A stretch of DNA of 64,000 bases, taken from contig NC_134014.1 in assembly GCF_040712315.1 (NCBI RefSeq), positions 38,243,634 through 38,307,633 on the forward strand, read 5' to 3'. Position 1 is the first letter of the stretch. Each line of letters starts with the position of its first letter. Below, in pieces: positions 38,992 to 52,400 of the stretch. The position numbers and the translations under genes are program-made. Below the pieces are notes generated by a model, which had not been told where the DNA came from, ran no database searches, and was given only the letters and a program-made list of their open reading frames with translations. This DNA comes from Castanea sativa. Lineage: Eukaryota > Streptophyta > Magnoliopsida > Fagales > Fagaceae.

Positions 38992-40045
38992 ACCGTCCGA
39001 TCCGGAGCTACCCGAACCGAAATCGTCCAACCTGAGGAGAGAGGTGGTCGGTGGCGGGTCTTAGAGGTTCAAAATCGATGCTGACGGGTTGGATGGCGGA
39101 TCTCCTTCTCCAAAAATCGAGCCACCCGATTCGACAGGCGAAAGGCCAGATCCACCTTCAATCTGGCAAAAACATATTGATTTTTGCTCAGATCTCCTCA
39201 TTTTCGCTCATATCCAGCTACGATTTATTGAGTTTCACTCATATACGACACAAATCTGGTGAGGTTTTCTCAAATCCAACGAAAATATGGTAATTTTTTG
39301 CTAACATCCGGTGGGTTTTCCTCAAATCCGGCAAAGATATGGTGTTATTTTGCTCAGATCGAGTGGTTTTGCTCAAATCCGACGAAGATTTGGCTAAAAA
39401 AACTTGTAGTTGCCGCCGATTTGAACCTCTGGCATCATATTTTTAGCTTCGACCGACCCGACCGCCGACCAAGCGGGTCCGATCCGACTTGACCCTTGGG
39501 TTTTTGCAGTCGGTGGCGGGTCTTCTCGTTGGAAACTCGATGTCATCGGGTCGGTCGTGGGTTGGGCAAAAACCCAACCCGGACCGACCCGTGGACACCT
39601 CTATCTACAACACTGAAAACTGAACAACAATACTTGAAATCTCCAACCACATGGGGCCTAAGATTGCAAACATGTGCCCCCACTTATGAATTAGCACATG
39701 ATCCTTTTGAAGGGTGGCCCAACACATAACCCAAGTTCAAGATGGTCCAAGCCAACAGAATTTGATCATTGGAAAAAAAATAAAAACATAAGAACGAATG
39801 AAAGAAAAAAAAGAAGTTAAATGTGACAGGGAAAGAAGAATTTCTTGAGGAAGTGTATTTGAAAAATAAATAAAAATAGAAAAAAGTGACTTTGTAGATC
39901 AAATTTGGGTGTGAAATTGTGAATTAGCAGATGCTGTTGAACATGCATTCATGACTAAAGTTAACTACTTAACGTTCATAAAAAAAAAAGAAAAAAGTTC
40001 ACTACTTAACTTTGCATCTAATTCTTCCAACTTGATTGTCAAAAA

Positions 40046-40452
40046 AAAAAAAAAAAACTTCTTTGGTAAAATCCAAAGAAGCATATTGTATCTTTGATAG
40101 CTTGATGTACATGAAGGTGTAATAGCTTCTTTGCTTCTTCGGATCAATCAAAGACATCCCACACGCATCTTACACATAATACATACATGCATACAGTCAA
40201 ACAAACCAACACGAGTCTCACGTGGAACACCAATTAAAGTGGCCCCCACATTTTATGGATTGTCTCACAATATCATCCAAATTCCATAAATTGATATGGA
40301 GAAAAGGATAGCTTTCCAAAGCAAGAAAAGCAGACAAATATACATAGGGAAACCAAAGTTATAAAAAAAAAAAAAAAAAAATCGAAACAAAAATGAGGCA
40401 ACATGTGTACTTAGCGATTCCAAGCACAATAAGAGCCCTTCTTATACTCAAC
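40046..40452 (+). promoter_or_regulatory. Upstream region of the oligopeptidase gene
   Basis: Non-coding. It holds A-runs at 40040-40056 and 40362-40381. No convincing TATA box. An in-frame ATG at 40393 would add 20 residues to the protein. Confidence 0.4.
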
Positions 40453-43400
40453 ATGTTAATGGCAACACGCATATGCCTCTCCCGTTCGGTCCATCCACTC
40501 CTAAAGGCTAACTCACGTACACTTCCCCTTTTATTTTCCAAATCCAAATCCAAATCCAAATCCTATCCCTGTTCACTCTGGTCTTCTTCGTTCTCTCTCT
40601 GCCTCCAAACCTTGCACAAATCCACCGTCACCAACCCCACCTCTTTTCTTTCACACTCCTCTTTTTCTTGCTCTGCTACCCTCCCCTCTTCTTCTCTACC
40701 AATGGAAGAATCCATCGAAAACAACCCTCTTCTCCAAGACTTTGACTTCCCACCTTTCAATGTTGTCGAAGCCAAACACGTTCGCCCCGGGATCCGTGCC
40801 CTCTTAAAGAAGCTTGTATGGTCTCGTTGGACAATTTTGGTTTCTGGGTTTTTGTTTTTATTCATTTTTGTTGTGGTTTGGTTTTCTGGGTTTTGAGGGT
40901 TTTTTTTTTTGGTCATGGGGTACTGGGTTTTTTTAGGAGGATGATTTATTGGAATTGGAGCGCACAGTGGACCCATCATGGCCTAGATTGGTTGAGCCGT
41001 TGGAGAAGATCGTAGACCGGTTGACTGTGGTCTGGGGCATTGTTAATCATCTCAAGGCTGTCAAGGACTCTCCTGAGCTCCGTGCTGCCATTGAAGAAGT
41101 CCAGGTATGTATAACTTTCTCTATGTTCATGTGTGAAGCGCCATTTTATATATTTGTACTTTGGATTTTCTATTTTCTTAATAAACAAACTTCAATTTTG
41201 CCTTTATGATTGATTCTTGGGTGACTAAGCCGGAAATTTGTTACATTCCTCTATCTTGAGCATTACACGATATTTGTCTGTTGACTTTATTTGCTATGTT
41301 TTCCTTAGTTCTAGTGTGGCTAGGCCAGGAGCTTTAGCTCTCTTCTCAGATTAATTGTTGTTTAGACTTAGTTATATTTGTTTCAGGTCCATGAATTTGT
41401 CCTTTTTTTTTTTTTTTTTTTCACTCTGTTCATACTGATTAGTGCTTATGTTGTTTACTTGTGATTTTCAGCCAGAGAAGGTTAAATTTCAGCTGAGGTT
41501 GGGGCAAAGTAAACCCCTTTACAATGCGTTTAAAGCCATTCAAGAATCCCCTGATTGGAACACATTAAGTGATGCTCGTAAACGAATTGTGGAATGTAAG
41601 TATATGTCAAATGCTTTCATCATAATTATTCATGAGGTTTCTGCACTTAACCCTGTTTTTGTTTTTCATTCCTTTCGATTGTAAATTATTAGGTAGAGCA
41701 CTTTCACTTGTACATTAAAAAAAGGCACCACTTTTAGGATTTTCTGGTTTTGTTTTATCTTTCTGTCAACGGTGAAATGTTTTGGTGAAATAGCATTTGT
41801 ACTTTTCGTAAATTTATACCATATATATATATATTTAAACTAGATCTTACACATCTTGTCTTTGTAATGTTGATTACAATTTTTTAAACCTGTTTTTTTA
41901 ATAATTCAATTGTACAACAAGTGGAGAGAGTGGATTCAAAATTTGGTTCTTATAAAGGAGACTAGTTAATGCCACTGAGCTGTAAGGCTCTTGGCAATTA
42001 CAATTTTGTAAACTTTTGCCATCTACCTCTGTTATTTTAAATTGATTTCCGTGATTTCTTTTAAGATGCTTCAATTGGATAACCTAGTTTTCTATTGAAA
42101 GTTCATCATCTACAGCTGCCTATAGTTTGATGTTTTGTAAGAGTCCGTTTGGATAGAACTTATTGCTGAAAACTGAAAACTGAAAACACTGTACAAAAAT
42201 AATTTTTTAATGTGTAAAAATTACTGTTCATCCCAAAAAGTACTGTTCATTGGCCTAAAATCACTGTTCATGGCCAATGAACAGTGACATATGCGCGTGG
42301 AAAAAAAAAAAAAAAAAACGTGGACGCAGCTGGAAAACGCTGCATCCAAACGTATTCTAAATGTTGGATTGGACTTGTGCATTCTGATGCTTTATATGCA
42401 TGCAGCTCAGATAAAGGAGGCAATTCTTAATGGTGTTTCTCTTGAAGATGATAAAAGAGATCAATTTAACAAAATTGAACAGGTATGCTTGGCTAATCTC
42501 CCATTTTGAAATCAATTGTTGCATCAAGTAGTCAGTTCTTGTATTTATAATTTTAGATTCCAAATACTAGTGGCTTATCTTATCTCTTATATATATATAT
42601 TGCACATGAAGTTAGTTGAGTATGTCTCACATCACAAAACAAATGTATGATGATTGTCTCCAAACTAAGAGAAAGGGGTCATATCTTCTAAAGAATCATT
42701 GATTGTTTCTTTGATTTTTGTCTTCCTTGAAGTTGCCTTTGTATTTTATTTGAAATAAATACATACATGTATTTAATCATGATGCTAGGATTTCGTACTT
42801 GAATAGTATAGACCACAATGATATGCTATTGATGGGGCGTCCTTTTATGGATGGGTTAGAGTTTGCTAGTATTGAAGAGGATGACCGGGTGTCCTTAGAG
42901 AAGGAGTTTACGAAGGAGGAAGTCTTCCAGGTACTAAAGGAGATGGAGGGGGATAAAGCTCCTGGTCCTAACGGCTTCACCATGGCCTTTTTTCAGAAAT
43001 GTTGGAGTGTCGTGGAAAGGGATGTAATGGATTTTTTTGTAGATTTCCATTGACACTCTTCGTTTGAACGGTCTTTGAATGCTTCGTTCCTCACTTTAAT
43101 TCCTAAGAAGTGTAGTGCCGTTAACATTAAAGACTTTCGCCCCATTAGTTTGGTGGGTAGTGTTTATAAGCTGTTGTCCAAGGTGTTTGCTAATAGGATG
43201 AGGAGGGTTTTGGATAATCTCATCTCTGAGACTCAAAATTCGTTTGTTGGCGGAAGGCAGATTCTGGATTCAGTGCTTGTTGCAAATGAATGCTTGGATA
43301 GTAGGTTGAAGAGCAGAGTTTCGGGTGTGGTTTGCAAGCTGGATATTGAGAAAGCTTATGATCATGTGAACTGGGAGGCCCTGCTTTATTTGTTGGGCCG

Positions 43401-46400
43401 GATGGGTTTTGGGGTGAAATGGAGGGGATGGATTAAGGCTTGCGTTTCGTCTGTCCGTTTCTCTGTTTTAGTTGAAGGTCTTTTTGGTAGCTCCCGTGGG
43501 TTGAGACAAGGGGATCCCCCATCTCCATTGTTGTTTCTATTGATAATGGAGGTTTTAAGTAGACTTTTGAAGAAGACAAAGGAGTGTAATCTTATTCGGG
43601 GATTTCAGGTGGGAGCTGTGAACTCTGCCGGGGTGAGTATTTCCCATCTGTTATTTGCGGATGACACCATCATATTTTGTGAGGCCTCTAGGGAGCAGCT
43701 TCTGTCAATAGGGTTGGTGCTGTCTTGTTTTCAGGCGTTTACGGGTTTGAAGGTCAATGTCGGGAAAAGCGAGATTGTCCCCGTTGGGGAGGTGAATAAT
43801 CTAGATGCTTTGGCTAATGTGCTTCATTGTAGAGTAGGTAGTTTGCCTATGAAATATTTGGGGATGCCGTTGGGATCTTCTTTTAAGTCTCCCTTGATCT
43901 GGAATCCTATTTTGGAAAAGATGGAGAAGAGGCTCTCTGGGTGGAAGCGTCTCTATTTATCTAAGGGTGGTAGGCTCATGTTACTAAAGAGTACTCTCTC
44001 AAGTCTCCCGACATACTTTCTATCTCTCTTTACTATTCCTAAAGCAGTGGAGACTAGATTGGAAAGTATTCAGAGGAATTTCCTTTGGGGGTCTTCTGAG
44101 GGGGGTTTCAAATATCCTTTGGTGGCGTAGGATAAGGTGTGTTTACCCGTTGAGATGGGTGGATTGGGGTTAAGAAAGGTGGTGCCGTTTAATCAGGCTT
44201 TATTAGGGAAGTGGCTGTGGAGATATGGCCATGAAGATACCCACCTGTGGCGTCGTGTTATCTCTACAAAATATGGCGAGGATCAAGGGGGGTGGAGGAC
44301 TAGGGATTGCAGGAGGTCCCATGGGTGTGGCCTTTGGAGAAGCATTAACGAAGGTTGGGAGAACTTTTCTAAGCATCTTTCTTTTGTAGTGGGGGAAGGC
44401 ATTCGTATCCGTTTTTGGCATGACAGGTGGATTGGTGGCGTTACTTTAAAAGTTCTCTATCCTGAGCTTTATGTGTGTTCAACGGTCAAGGATGCCTGTA
44501 TCTCTGAGGTTTTGTGGATTCCAGAAGGGGGGTACTGTAAGAGTGTGGAATTTAACGTTCTATAGAGCCTTTGAAGATTGGGAGTTGGCTGCTTCGTATT
44601 CTCTTCTCTGGCTTATCCAATCTCGTATTCCACAGGGTAGTAGGAGAGATACCCTTTACTGGCGGCTTAAAGGGGATGGTATGTTTGACACTCGGTCTTA
44701 CTACCTCGTGATCTGGGGTGCTTCGAATTCTTGTCTTCCTTGGAAGGGGGTTTGGAAACCTAAGATCCCTAAGCGCGTGACGTTCTTTTTGTGGTCTGCT
44801 GCTCATGGTCGGATCCTCACCTTGGACAACCTTATGCTTAAGGGTCGGCCTTTGGTTAATAGGTGCTGTTTGTGTTGCAAGGATGGAGAGTCGGTTAACC
44901 ATCTTCTTTTGCATTGTCCTGTTACCCATTCCCTATGGTCTTGTATGCTTCAGGCCTTTGGGATTCTTTGGGTTATGCCAGGATCGGCGGCGGATTTGAT
45001 ATCTTGCTGGCATCAGTGGCATGGAAAGGATAAGTCGGACATATGGAACTTGGTTCCAGGGTGCTTAATGTGGATTGTGTGGTAGGAATGAAATCGTCAT
45101 TCCTTTGAGGACAAAGAGAAGACCTTGGTTGAGTTAAACCTTTTATGCCAGCGTAGTCTCTTAGAGTGGTCTCATTGTTGGGGGTTTACTAATTGCTCTT
45201 CTCTCTCTGAGTTTTTATCCTCCCTTAACTTAGTTTCCTAGTAGTTTTTTTCTTATTGTTCATCATTATGAACTTCTTGTATGACTTTCTTTCTATCATT
45301 TATATAAGCATTCGAATTACCTATCAAAAAAAAAATGAAAAAAAATGATATGCTATTGTCATGGCATTTGTTGGAAATATAGACGAATATTTTGTTTGAA
45401 ATTGTAAAATGGTATCCTTATTTCTTCTGCCCTTCATTTTCTACACTCCTTACTGTCCCCCTTTCCTCTTGTTTAAATTGAGAAGGAGGGTGGGGGTGGA
45501 TCTAACATTAAATTCTATTAGAAAACTATAATTTTTCTGCTTATCCTCCTCTAATTTGGTAGTGGACGTCAAATTATTAACTTGGACCAAATAAGATTGG
45601 TGATGATTATTCTGCTCATTTTGATTTGATTTTCCACTTGGCTTGGCCTTTACTTACTTTTCATTTTGATTTCATTTATAGGAGTTGGAAAGGTTATCTC
45701 AAAAATTTGATGAAAATGTTTTGGATGCCACAAAGAAGTTTGAGAAATTAATTACAGATAAGAAAGAAATTGAAGGATTGCCTGCTACGGCTCTTGGAAT
45801 GGCTGCACAAGCTGCAGTGTCTAAGGTATTCCTTGTTGAAATCCTTTTCTTTTGGCTATTCAATCTCTATTTCCTTCTTCAAATTTGCTACAACTAGTTT
45901 TATCTTATTTAATGCATATATAATGTATCTCACCAGGGCCATGAAAATGCGACTGCTGAGAATGGGCCTTGGGTAATGACATTGGATGCTCCAAGTTTTA
46001 TGGCTGTTATGCAACATGCTCGAAACCGATCTTTGCGTGAAGAAGTCTACCGTGCTTATGTAACGCGTGCCTCTAGTGGAGATCTGGACAATACATCAAT
46101 AATTGACCAGACTTTGAAGCTTAGATTAGAAAAGGCTAACCTTCTCAATTATAAAAATTATGCTGAGGTATGTTCTGTTATATTTAACAGTACAAATTTT
46201 TTTATTAGAGCTGCCTAAATATATTTATTTTTCAGGTAAGCATGGCAACCAAAATGGCTACTGTTGAAAAAGCAGGAGAGCTTTTGGAAAAACTTCGTAG
46301 TGCTTCCTGGAATGCTGCAGTTCAAGGTAGTGCATTGTATTTAGTTTCTTCATAGTTGTGAATGAGTTTTAGCTCAAATGGCTCTTTCTCCCCTCATAAG

Positions 46401-49400
46401 AGCGATATGGAGGAAGAGGTTGTGGGTTCAAAACCTCTTGGGCACCTGTGTAATTAATTACCAATAATAAAAAATGTTTCTTCATACGATTTTTTATTTT
46501 ATTTTTAAAATTGTTTCTTCATGTTATAAACAAGTTTCTATTTGTATGACCTTTTAAAACATTAAATTAACTTTGTTCTCGGTAGGTGTTATTGCTTGAA
46601 ATTAAATAATTTTTATTGGGCATCTCATTGTTAGTTAATTTTTTTTGTAGTCTTTGAAATCTAGTATGGTGGTTTAGTTTTCTTATTTGTATATGTACTT
46701 CATATGCCATGTTGCAAATTGAAACTTTACTTTGTTAATTAGTGCTTGATGCACTTATTATACTGATATGAGTTTTGCTATGATATTTATTTTCAAAATA
46801 AGATGCTTTTGTTTACCCAAAATTTTTGTGTTTTTATTTATCTTAGCATATCTTTTGAAAACAATAACTGCCCAAATTTTCTTCTTTAAAGCCATTGTTT
46901 CTCAAAAATTATCAACAAATACTTTTTATGTTGGAAATACTTGAGGATTGGTCTCTTTGATTGATCCTTGTAGATATGGATGACATAAAAGTTTTCTCCA
47001 AGAATCAGGGTGCACAAGAAGCTGATGATTTGAACCATTGGGATATCAACTTTTGGAGTGAGAGGCTTCGAGAGTCAAAATTTGACATCAATGAGGTTGG
47101 CTTTGTGTGTGTGCGCGCGCGCACGTAGTTATGCACATGTGAATTTGCATTTCTAATCACTTGCTCTTTTGAAATTATAAGTCAATTTGGCTTCCATTAT
47201 CCAAACTGTAAGTCAATAGTTGTCTTCTATTTCTTGGATTTTGCAAATATGCCTTTTGTTTCAGTTTGAATGGAGACTAGACTCTTTGTTTGTGTTATGT
47301 TTGTGATGTTGGATGACAAATCTAAGAGGGGGACTTGTGGTTGGGGAACAAAGAAGAACAAAATGAAGGATAGGATGTAGGAATCACCACCTAGAATTTG
47401 CTTGAAATCAACACCACACCATGAAAATAGAAAAATAGAACCTAGGATTCACCACCAAGCAGGAGATAAAAGATACGAACCTAGAATAGGGGTGGCAAAA
47501 TCTGATACAACTCGCGAACATGACATGACACGAAGTTAGCAGGTTATAGATTGATGTCTAATGGGTTTGTGTCATATTCGGGTTGACACAATTGATCCGT
47601 TTAATAAACATGTTGTCACGACCCAAACCTGTACTTTAGAATTTAGAGCATGACTGGCATGTTAATATCAAGTTTACCTCAATACTAACACGAACCAACC
47701 TAAACTGAAGGTGCTTATCAAGAATTGTTTTTTGAATACCTGCTTATTTTCTTGCATAAAAGCCATAATATACAAAAATGATGAAAATCTTGAAAATTCA
47801 TTTCATTTGAACTTTGCAAGATTACCACTTGGCTGAAACTTCAGGTATTCATGCAAATATTACATAGCTAAACATTTAGCAAAAACTTTTATTTACGAAC
47901 CTAACCTCAAAGACATACAATTGGGGTTCAAAACAAACTAAGGTTCCAAAATACATCTGTGTTCAAAGGATCAAGTACATCTTGATTCCTCCTATACGGC
48001 AAAAGAGCTAAACTACTAGACAACAAAAAGACTATACAATCTAACAAACGAGAATCACAGAATCCTTGCCACCTCTAATACTCTCGCCGCTTCCAGGAAG
48101 AACCTGTGCACTGAAATATAATAGGGTGAGCTGCGAAGCCTAATAAGGTTTTAAGCTCCATGGACCTTTGATAAGAATGCATGTAAAACAAATATCTTAT
48201 GAATATGCCAGTTTTGATAAAATAGCCTTGATACTATTCATATTGCTCTTGAACTAACTTATGAGCTCTTAGATGAAGATACTTCATATACTCATAAAAG
48301 GACATAATAAGGAACATAAACATAATTCAGTAACTTTATCTTTAGAAAAAAAGACTATAAAATGCTTCATCATAAACTTCTTTTCATGAGAGCTTTTAGC
48401 TTTTCATAATGCATTTAAATAAAATCATTATCTCATGATCAATAACATAATATAGCTGTTCATAACATATTGGTTAGTCCATATTTGATAAGTCTGTACT
48501 TGGTGCATGTGAACAACATAGAAGGCCTCATCACATTTGGGTGCCCTCGTGTGTATGAGATTGTCCTCTTTGGGAGGCCTGATGGCACATCGCCTCAAGG
48601 TTTTGTTCCTCCCCGCCGTCCGTACACATTGGGGAGAAGGCCTTGTTCAGATTAGAGTTACAGGCAGCCCCATTTCCTCCATTTTAAATGGCCAAACAGA
48701 TAGCATTTTTCAGGGAAAGCCAGTAATTAACCCCTACTGGTTGAGTTCAGATCACCAGAGGACATAACCCAAAAATTTCATATTTATACATCATACTGAA
48801 ATTTCTTATTTTGCATGATATTTCATAATAATAGCATATCCACTTCATTCTTAAATATTATGTTCGTGATATAGATAATAGCATCAATATGCTGAAATTA
48901 TCATGTATATAAGATTGAACAATTCACGAACATATATTTTACTTAAATCATGCTTATATGCAATATCTCTAATTAAAAGGTTTTAATGCATAATAGTTTT
49001 TTAAACAATTTTTATACTTATCAAACGCACATATCACATATCCCTTACCTGAAAACAGAAGACGCGAGAGATTGTACAAGAGGAGCTCAAGTGTCCGTGT
49101 TCTCGTTCTCGTCACCTAAATGAAAGACCAAAAATTATTACTAACAACACTTCCTAAATATATAAACTTATACCTCAATCACAACCTAACTCTTAAACTC
49201 AAGAAAATCTTAATTCTCATCACATAAAGTTTCCAAAAAACAAGGTACAATCATCAAACACATTACATACCAAAACATAGAGAAACCAAGGCATAAAAAT
49301 TCATCCATGATCTAGACATACCAAAAGAGAAGTATATTAAATTATAGCTCAAAATATTCAACCTAACTTCAAAATTAAATCCACAAAGTCAGAGTTATCC

Positions 49401-52400
49401 TACATTGTTTACTGCTCATTTCAGCAGCAAATGCCTCATTTGTAAAATACAAATGGGCTATCAAAACACATCCAATGTCATGAAATTTTACAGAGCTACT
49501 CTCATGTATGTCTAGTATATACTGTATAAATTTCAGAGCCAAAGCATAAAACCATGATTTATTAAAAATCGTACAAGGCAACGTGCTCAAATCTGTCCTA
49601 ACAGAAATTCATGCAACTTAGAAATCAAACCATTATTTTTGTATTAATCCAAATGCTGTGAGACCACTTCCATAACAACCATATGTGTCTTAGGATTCAT
49701 AAAAACTACTTCTAGCATCCTAATTCACTGCAAATGATTTAATACATAATTTTCTTGTTGTAAACCTCAAATCTGTCACAGTGACAGCTTCAGTGCATGT
49801 TCTTACAAAATCCTCAACTAAATGCAATTGGTCTTCATTTCATTTGGGTATTTTTATACCAATACTATAAACATTAAAATAAATTATTAAGCATCCAATA
49901 GACCATAACACCATCAATCTTTCAACTTACTAAAACAGAAACACAAGTTTAACTTCTAAAATTAGATTAGAGAATAAAGAAGGAAAACAATTATACCATC
50001 AACATATCCAAAATTAAATGAAGTTTTGATTACTTACCCACAAATTTTGAAGCTGAAACTTAGTGTTAACCTTTTAATTTCTTCTTTAGAGAGAGATATA
50101 TTGTTTTGGTGAAAGAGGGAGAGAGATGTAGCCGTGTGAGAGCAAAGAGAGAAGAAAACAAAGAACAAAAAAAAAGCAATAGAGAAAGAAGAAAAAGGAG
50201 CTGGACTTTCTGGTCTGATGCAGCCAAGAAGATAAGAGAAGTAGACTTTTGTGGGGCACGTGTAATGCTAAGGAGAAAAAGATCAAGACCCACCTTTTCA
50301 ACTTTTGGGATTTATACTTTTCACCCCTTATAAGCTTATATTTCAAGAAAGGCCCAATGACAATATAACTTTGCATATATATATCCTTATCTTTATAAAA
50401 TTCATTTCTACAACATCAAAAGAGTATATATGGTTTATAATATCACAATATCAAAACTTTATGCACTTAAATTAATTAAGATAATAACAAACATATAAAC
50501 TCATAAATTTAATTATGCAATTAAGTTGGGGTGTTACGCATGCCGTGTTCATGTCCAACCCACAAAACCGTTTTGACATGTCTGACCCGTTTAACTAAAT
50601 GTCATTTTACCAATATACCTTTCAAAACCCTCGGTATGTAAACTTATTAATTGTTGTGGTATATTTTGTTTGACATATTGTGATTATTATTTGTGATATT
50701 GAGAAATTCTATAATTTTGAATGATTATTTGTGATGTTTGGAGTTTTATATTAAAAACCTATTTGTTTGGTTTTTCATAATTCAAATCAATTAGGTTAAT
50801 ACTAGCATTTGTATTTTTTTTTGGCTTTGATAAAATCTGATAAATAGGTCGATTCAATTGACCAATTTAATAAATAGGTTGTGTTAGGGGTGAGGAATTC
50901 TGACCTGTTTAATAATTAATAAACGTGTCAGGATACTATTGACCCTCATAGTCGAATACTCATGAGTCAACTTGACATGAACCTGACATGTAAACACGAA
51001 TTGCCACCCCAACCTAGGAATCGCCACTTACACCTGCTTGGAATCACCATTAAGCTCTAGAGAAAAATTCCAAAATGATAAAAGTACACCTAACATACCC
51101 TTAAAACCTTTAAAATGATCAAAATACCTCTTAAAACCTTGAAAATGATAGAAATACTACTAATAATCTCCAAAATAATTTGCTACCTATCAAAAAAGAA
51201 ATCCAAAATAATAAAAAGACCCTTAAAACCTCCAAAATACCCTCTTTCTTATGGCAGCGGCAGAAGCACTGACTATAAATGAGCATCTCGGGTGTGAAGG
51301 CACGGTATCGGCAGTGGTAGTGTGATTCTATCCGTTCTAGTCTAGGTCTACTGGTGGGTCTGCTTTTCTTTTTAAGAAAACAAAGAAGCGAGCTCTAAGA
51401 CGTTCTTTGATCCTTGTTGTATAGGAATGGCCGTTTTCACAAAATAGGCAAGGCATAGGTAGTCCCAGCTGCACATTTGAATGTGGTGGGCAAGGTTGAG
51501 GGCATAGGAGATTTAGATGATTTACTGAACAACAAATCTAATTATTAAAAAGAAGATCTAATTATTAAAAAGAAGTATGGGGTACAAGGCTCCACCAAAT
51601 CCTATAACTTTCAAAACTATTGAAATACTCTCAAAACCTCTAAAATGCCTGAAATACTCAAAATCCTATAAAATGACCGAAGTACCTTGGAAACCTCTAA
51701 ATTGACATAAATACTCCTAAAACTTCCCAAATGATCAAAATATCCTAAAAACCTCTAGAATGACTGCAATACTCTCAAATCTACAAAATGAACAAAATAA
51801 ACTTAATACCTCCAAAATAGTCAAAATGCCTTCAAAACCTCTAGTTTGACTGAAATAATCCCCTTCCCAAAACCTCCATTATGACAAATCTACCTACTTA
51901 AAGCCATCAACATGACGAGAATACCGAAGTTATCAGTGGTGGGTGGTTGCTCTGATACCATGTTATTTTTTGGGAAGTTTGTAGGGTTAAAATTAAATTA
52001 GCCTAACACTATACATATTATTTATATACTTTAAAAAAATACATATTATTTATATAATGTTAACTGATTTAAATGTAACTTGATCCGGCAATATGTGTTG
52101 TACTTAAATGAGTTATACTTTAAATGTTGCCAAATTCTTACTTTCTTTTTACTTTACTTGGAGAAACTTTAGTGTTTCCTGTTTTTCTTTTCTACAGGAA
52201 GAGCTACGACCATTTTTCTCCTTGCCAAAGGTTATGGATGGCCTTTTTGACCTTGCAAAGACATTGTTTGGAATTGATATTGAGCAAGCTGATGGTTTAG
52301 CTCCGGTATTATATTTTAGTTACATCATACTTGGGAAAAAAGGTTGTTATACTATTTTTTGCTTTGTATTAATATATGGTTGTTATTTTCAGGTTTGGAA

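Larger units (their letters stand above)
36096..39603. mobile_element. hAT-type element nested in the MITE, 8-bp duplication TCTACAAC
   Basis: The ends TAGGCCTGTCCAC and GTGGACACCTCTA are inverted repeats of 13 bp with two to three mismatches. The duplication TCTACAAC is exact at 36088-36095 and 39604-39611. Apart from the LTR inside, the body is about 645 bp, GC-rich and non-coding (GGTGGCGGGTCTT, ACCCGGACCGACCCGTGG). Confidence 0.85.
35998..39655. mobile_element. Outer MITE-like insertion in copy B
   Basis: The left end GGTCCATTTGATAGTG and right end TCTCCAACCACATGGG are weakly complementary. The flanks GTCTAAG and GCCTAAG could be the target duplication. Copy A shows the uninterrupted site (GAGACTAAAGACTACAAAC). 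This fixes the insertion even though its family is uncertain. Confidence 0.6.
33959..40045 (+). repeat. Large direct duplication, copy B, split by insertions at about 35998-39655
   Basis: The left part, 33959-35997, matches copy A from 31333 to about 33523; the right part, 39656-40045, matches copy A from about 33524 to 33885. Without the insertion the copy is about 2.43 kb. Two to three copies of the inner 180-bp unit are present (34045-34430). Confidence 0.85.

Noticed and set aside
42799..43053. Separate gene upstream of the reverse transcriptase
   Set aside because: It is the same LINE frame cut by a stop at 43051-43053; its first residues lie in the target-duplication flank.
44203..44929. 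Minus-strand ORFs across the LINE
   Set aside because: Antisense shadows of the reverse transcriptase and zf-RVT parts.
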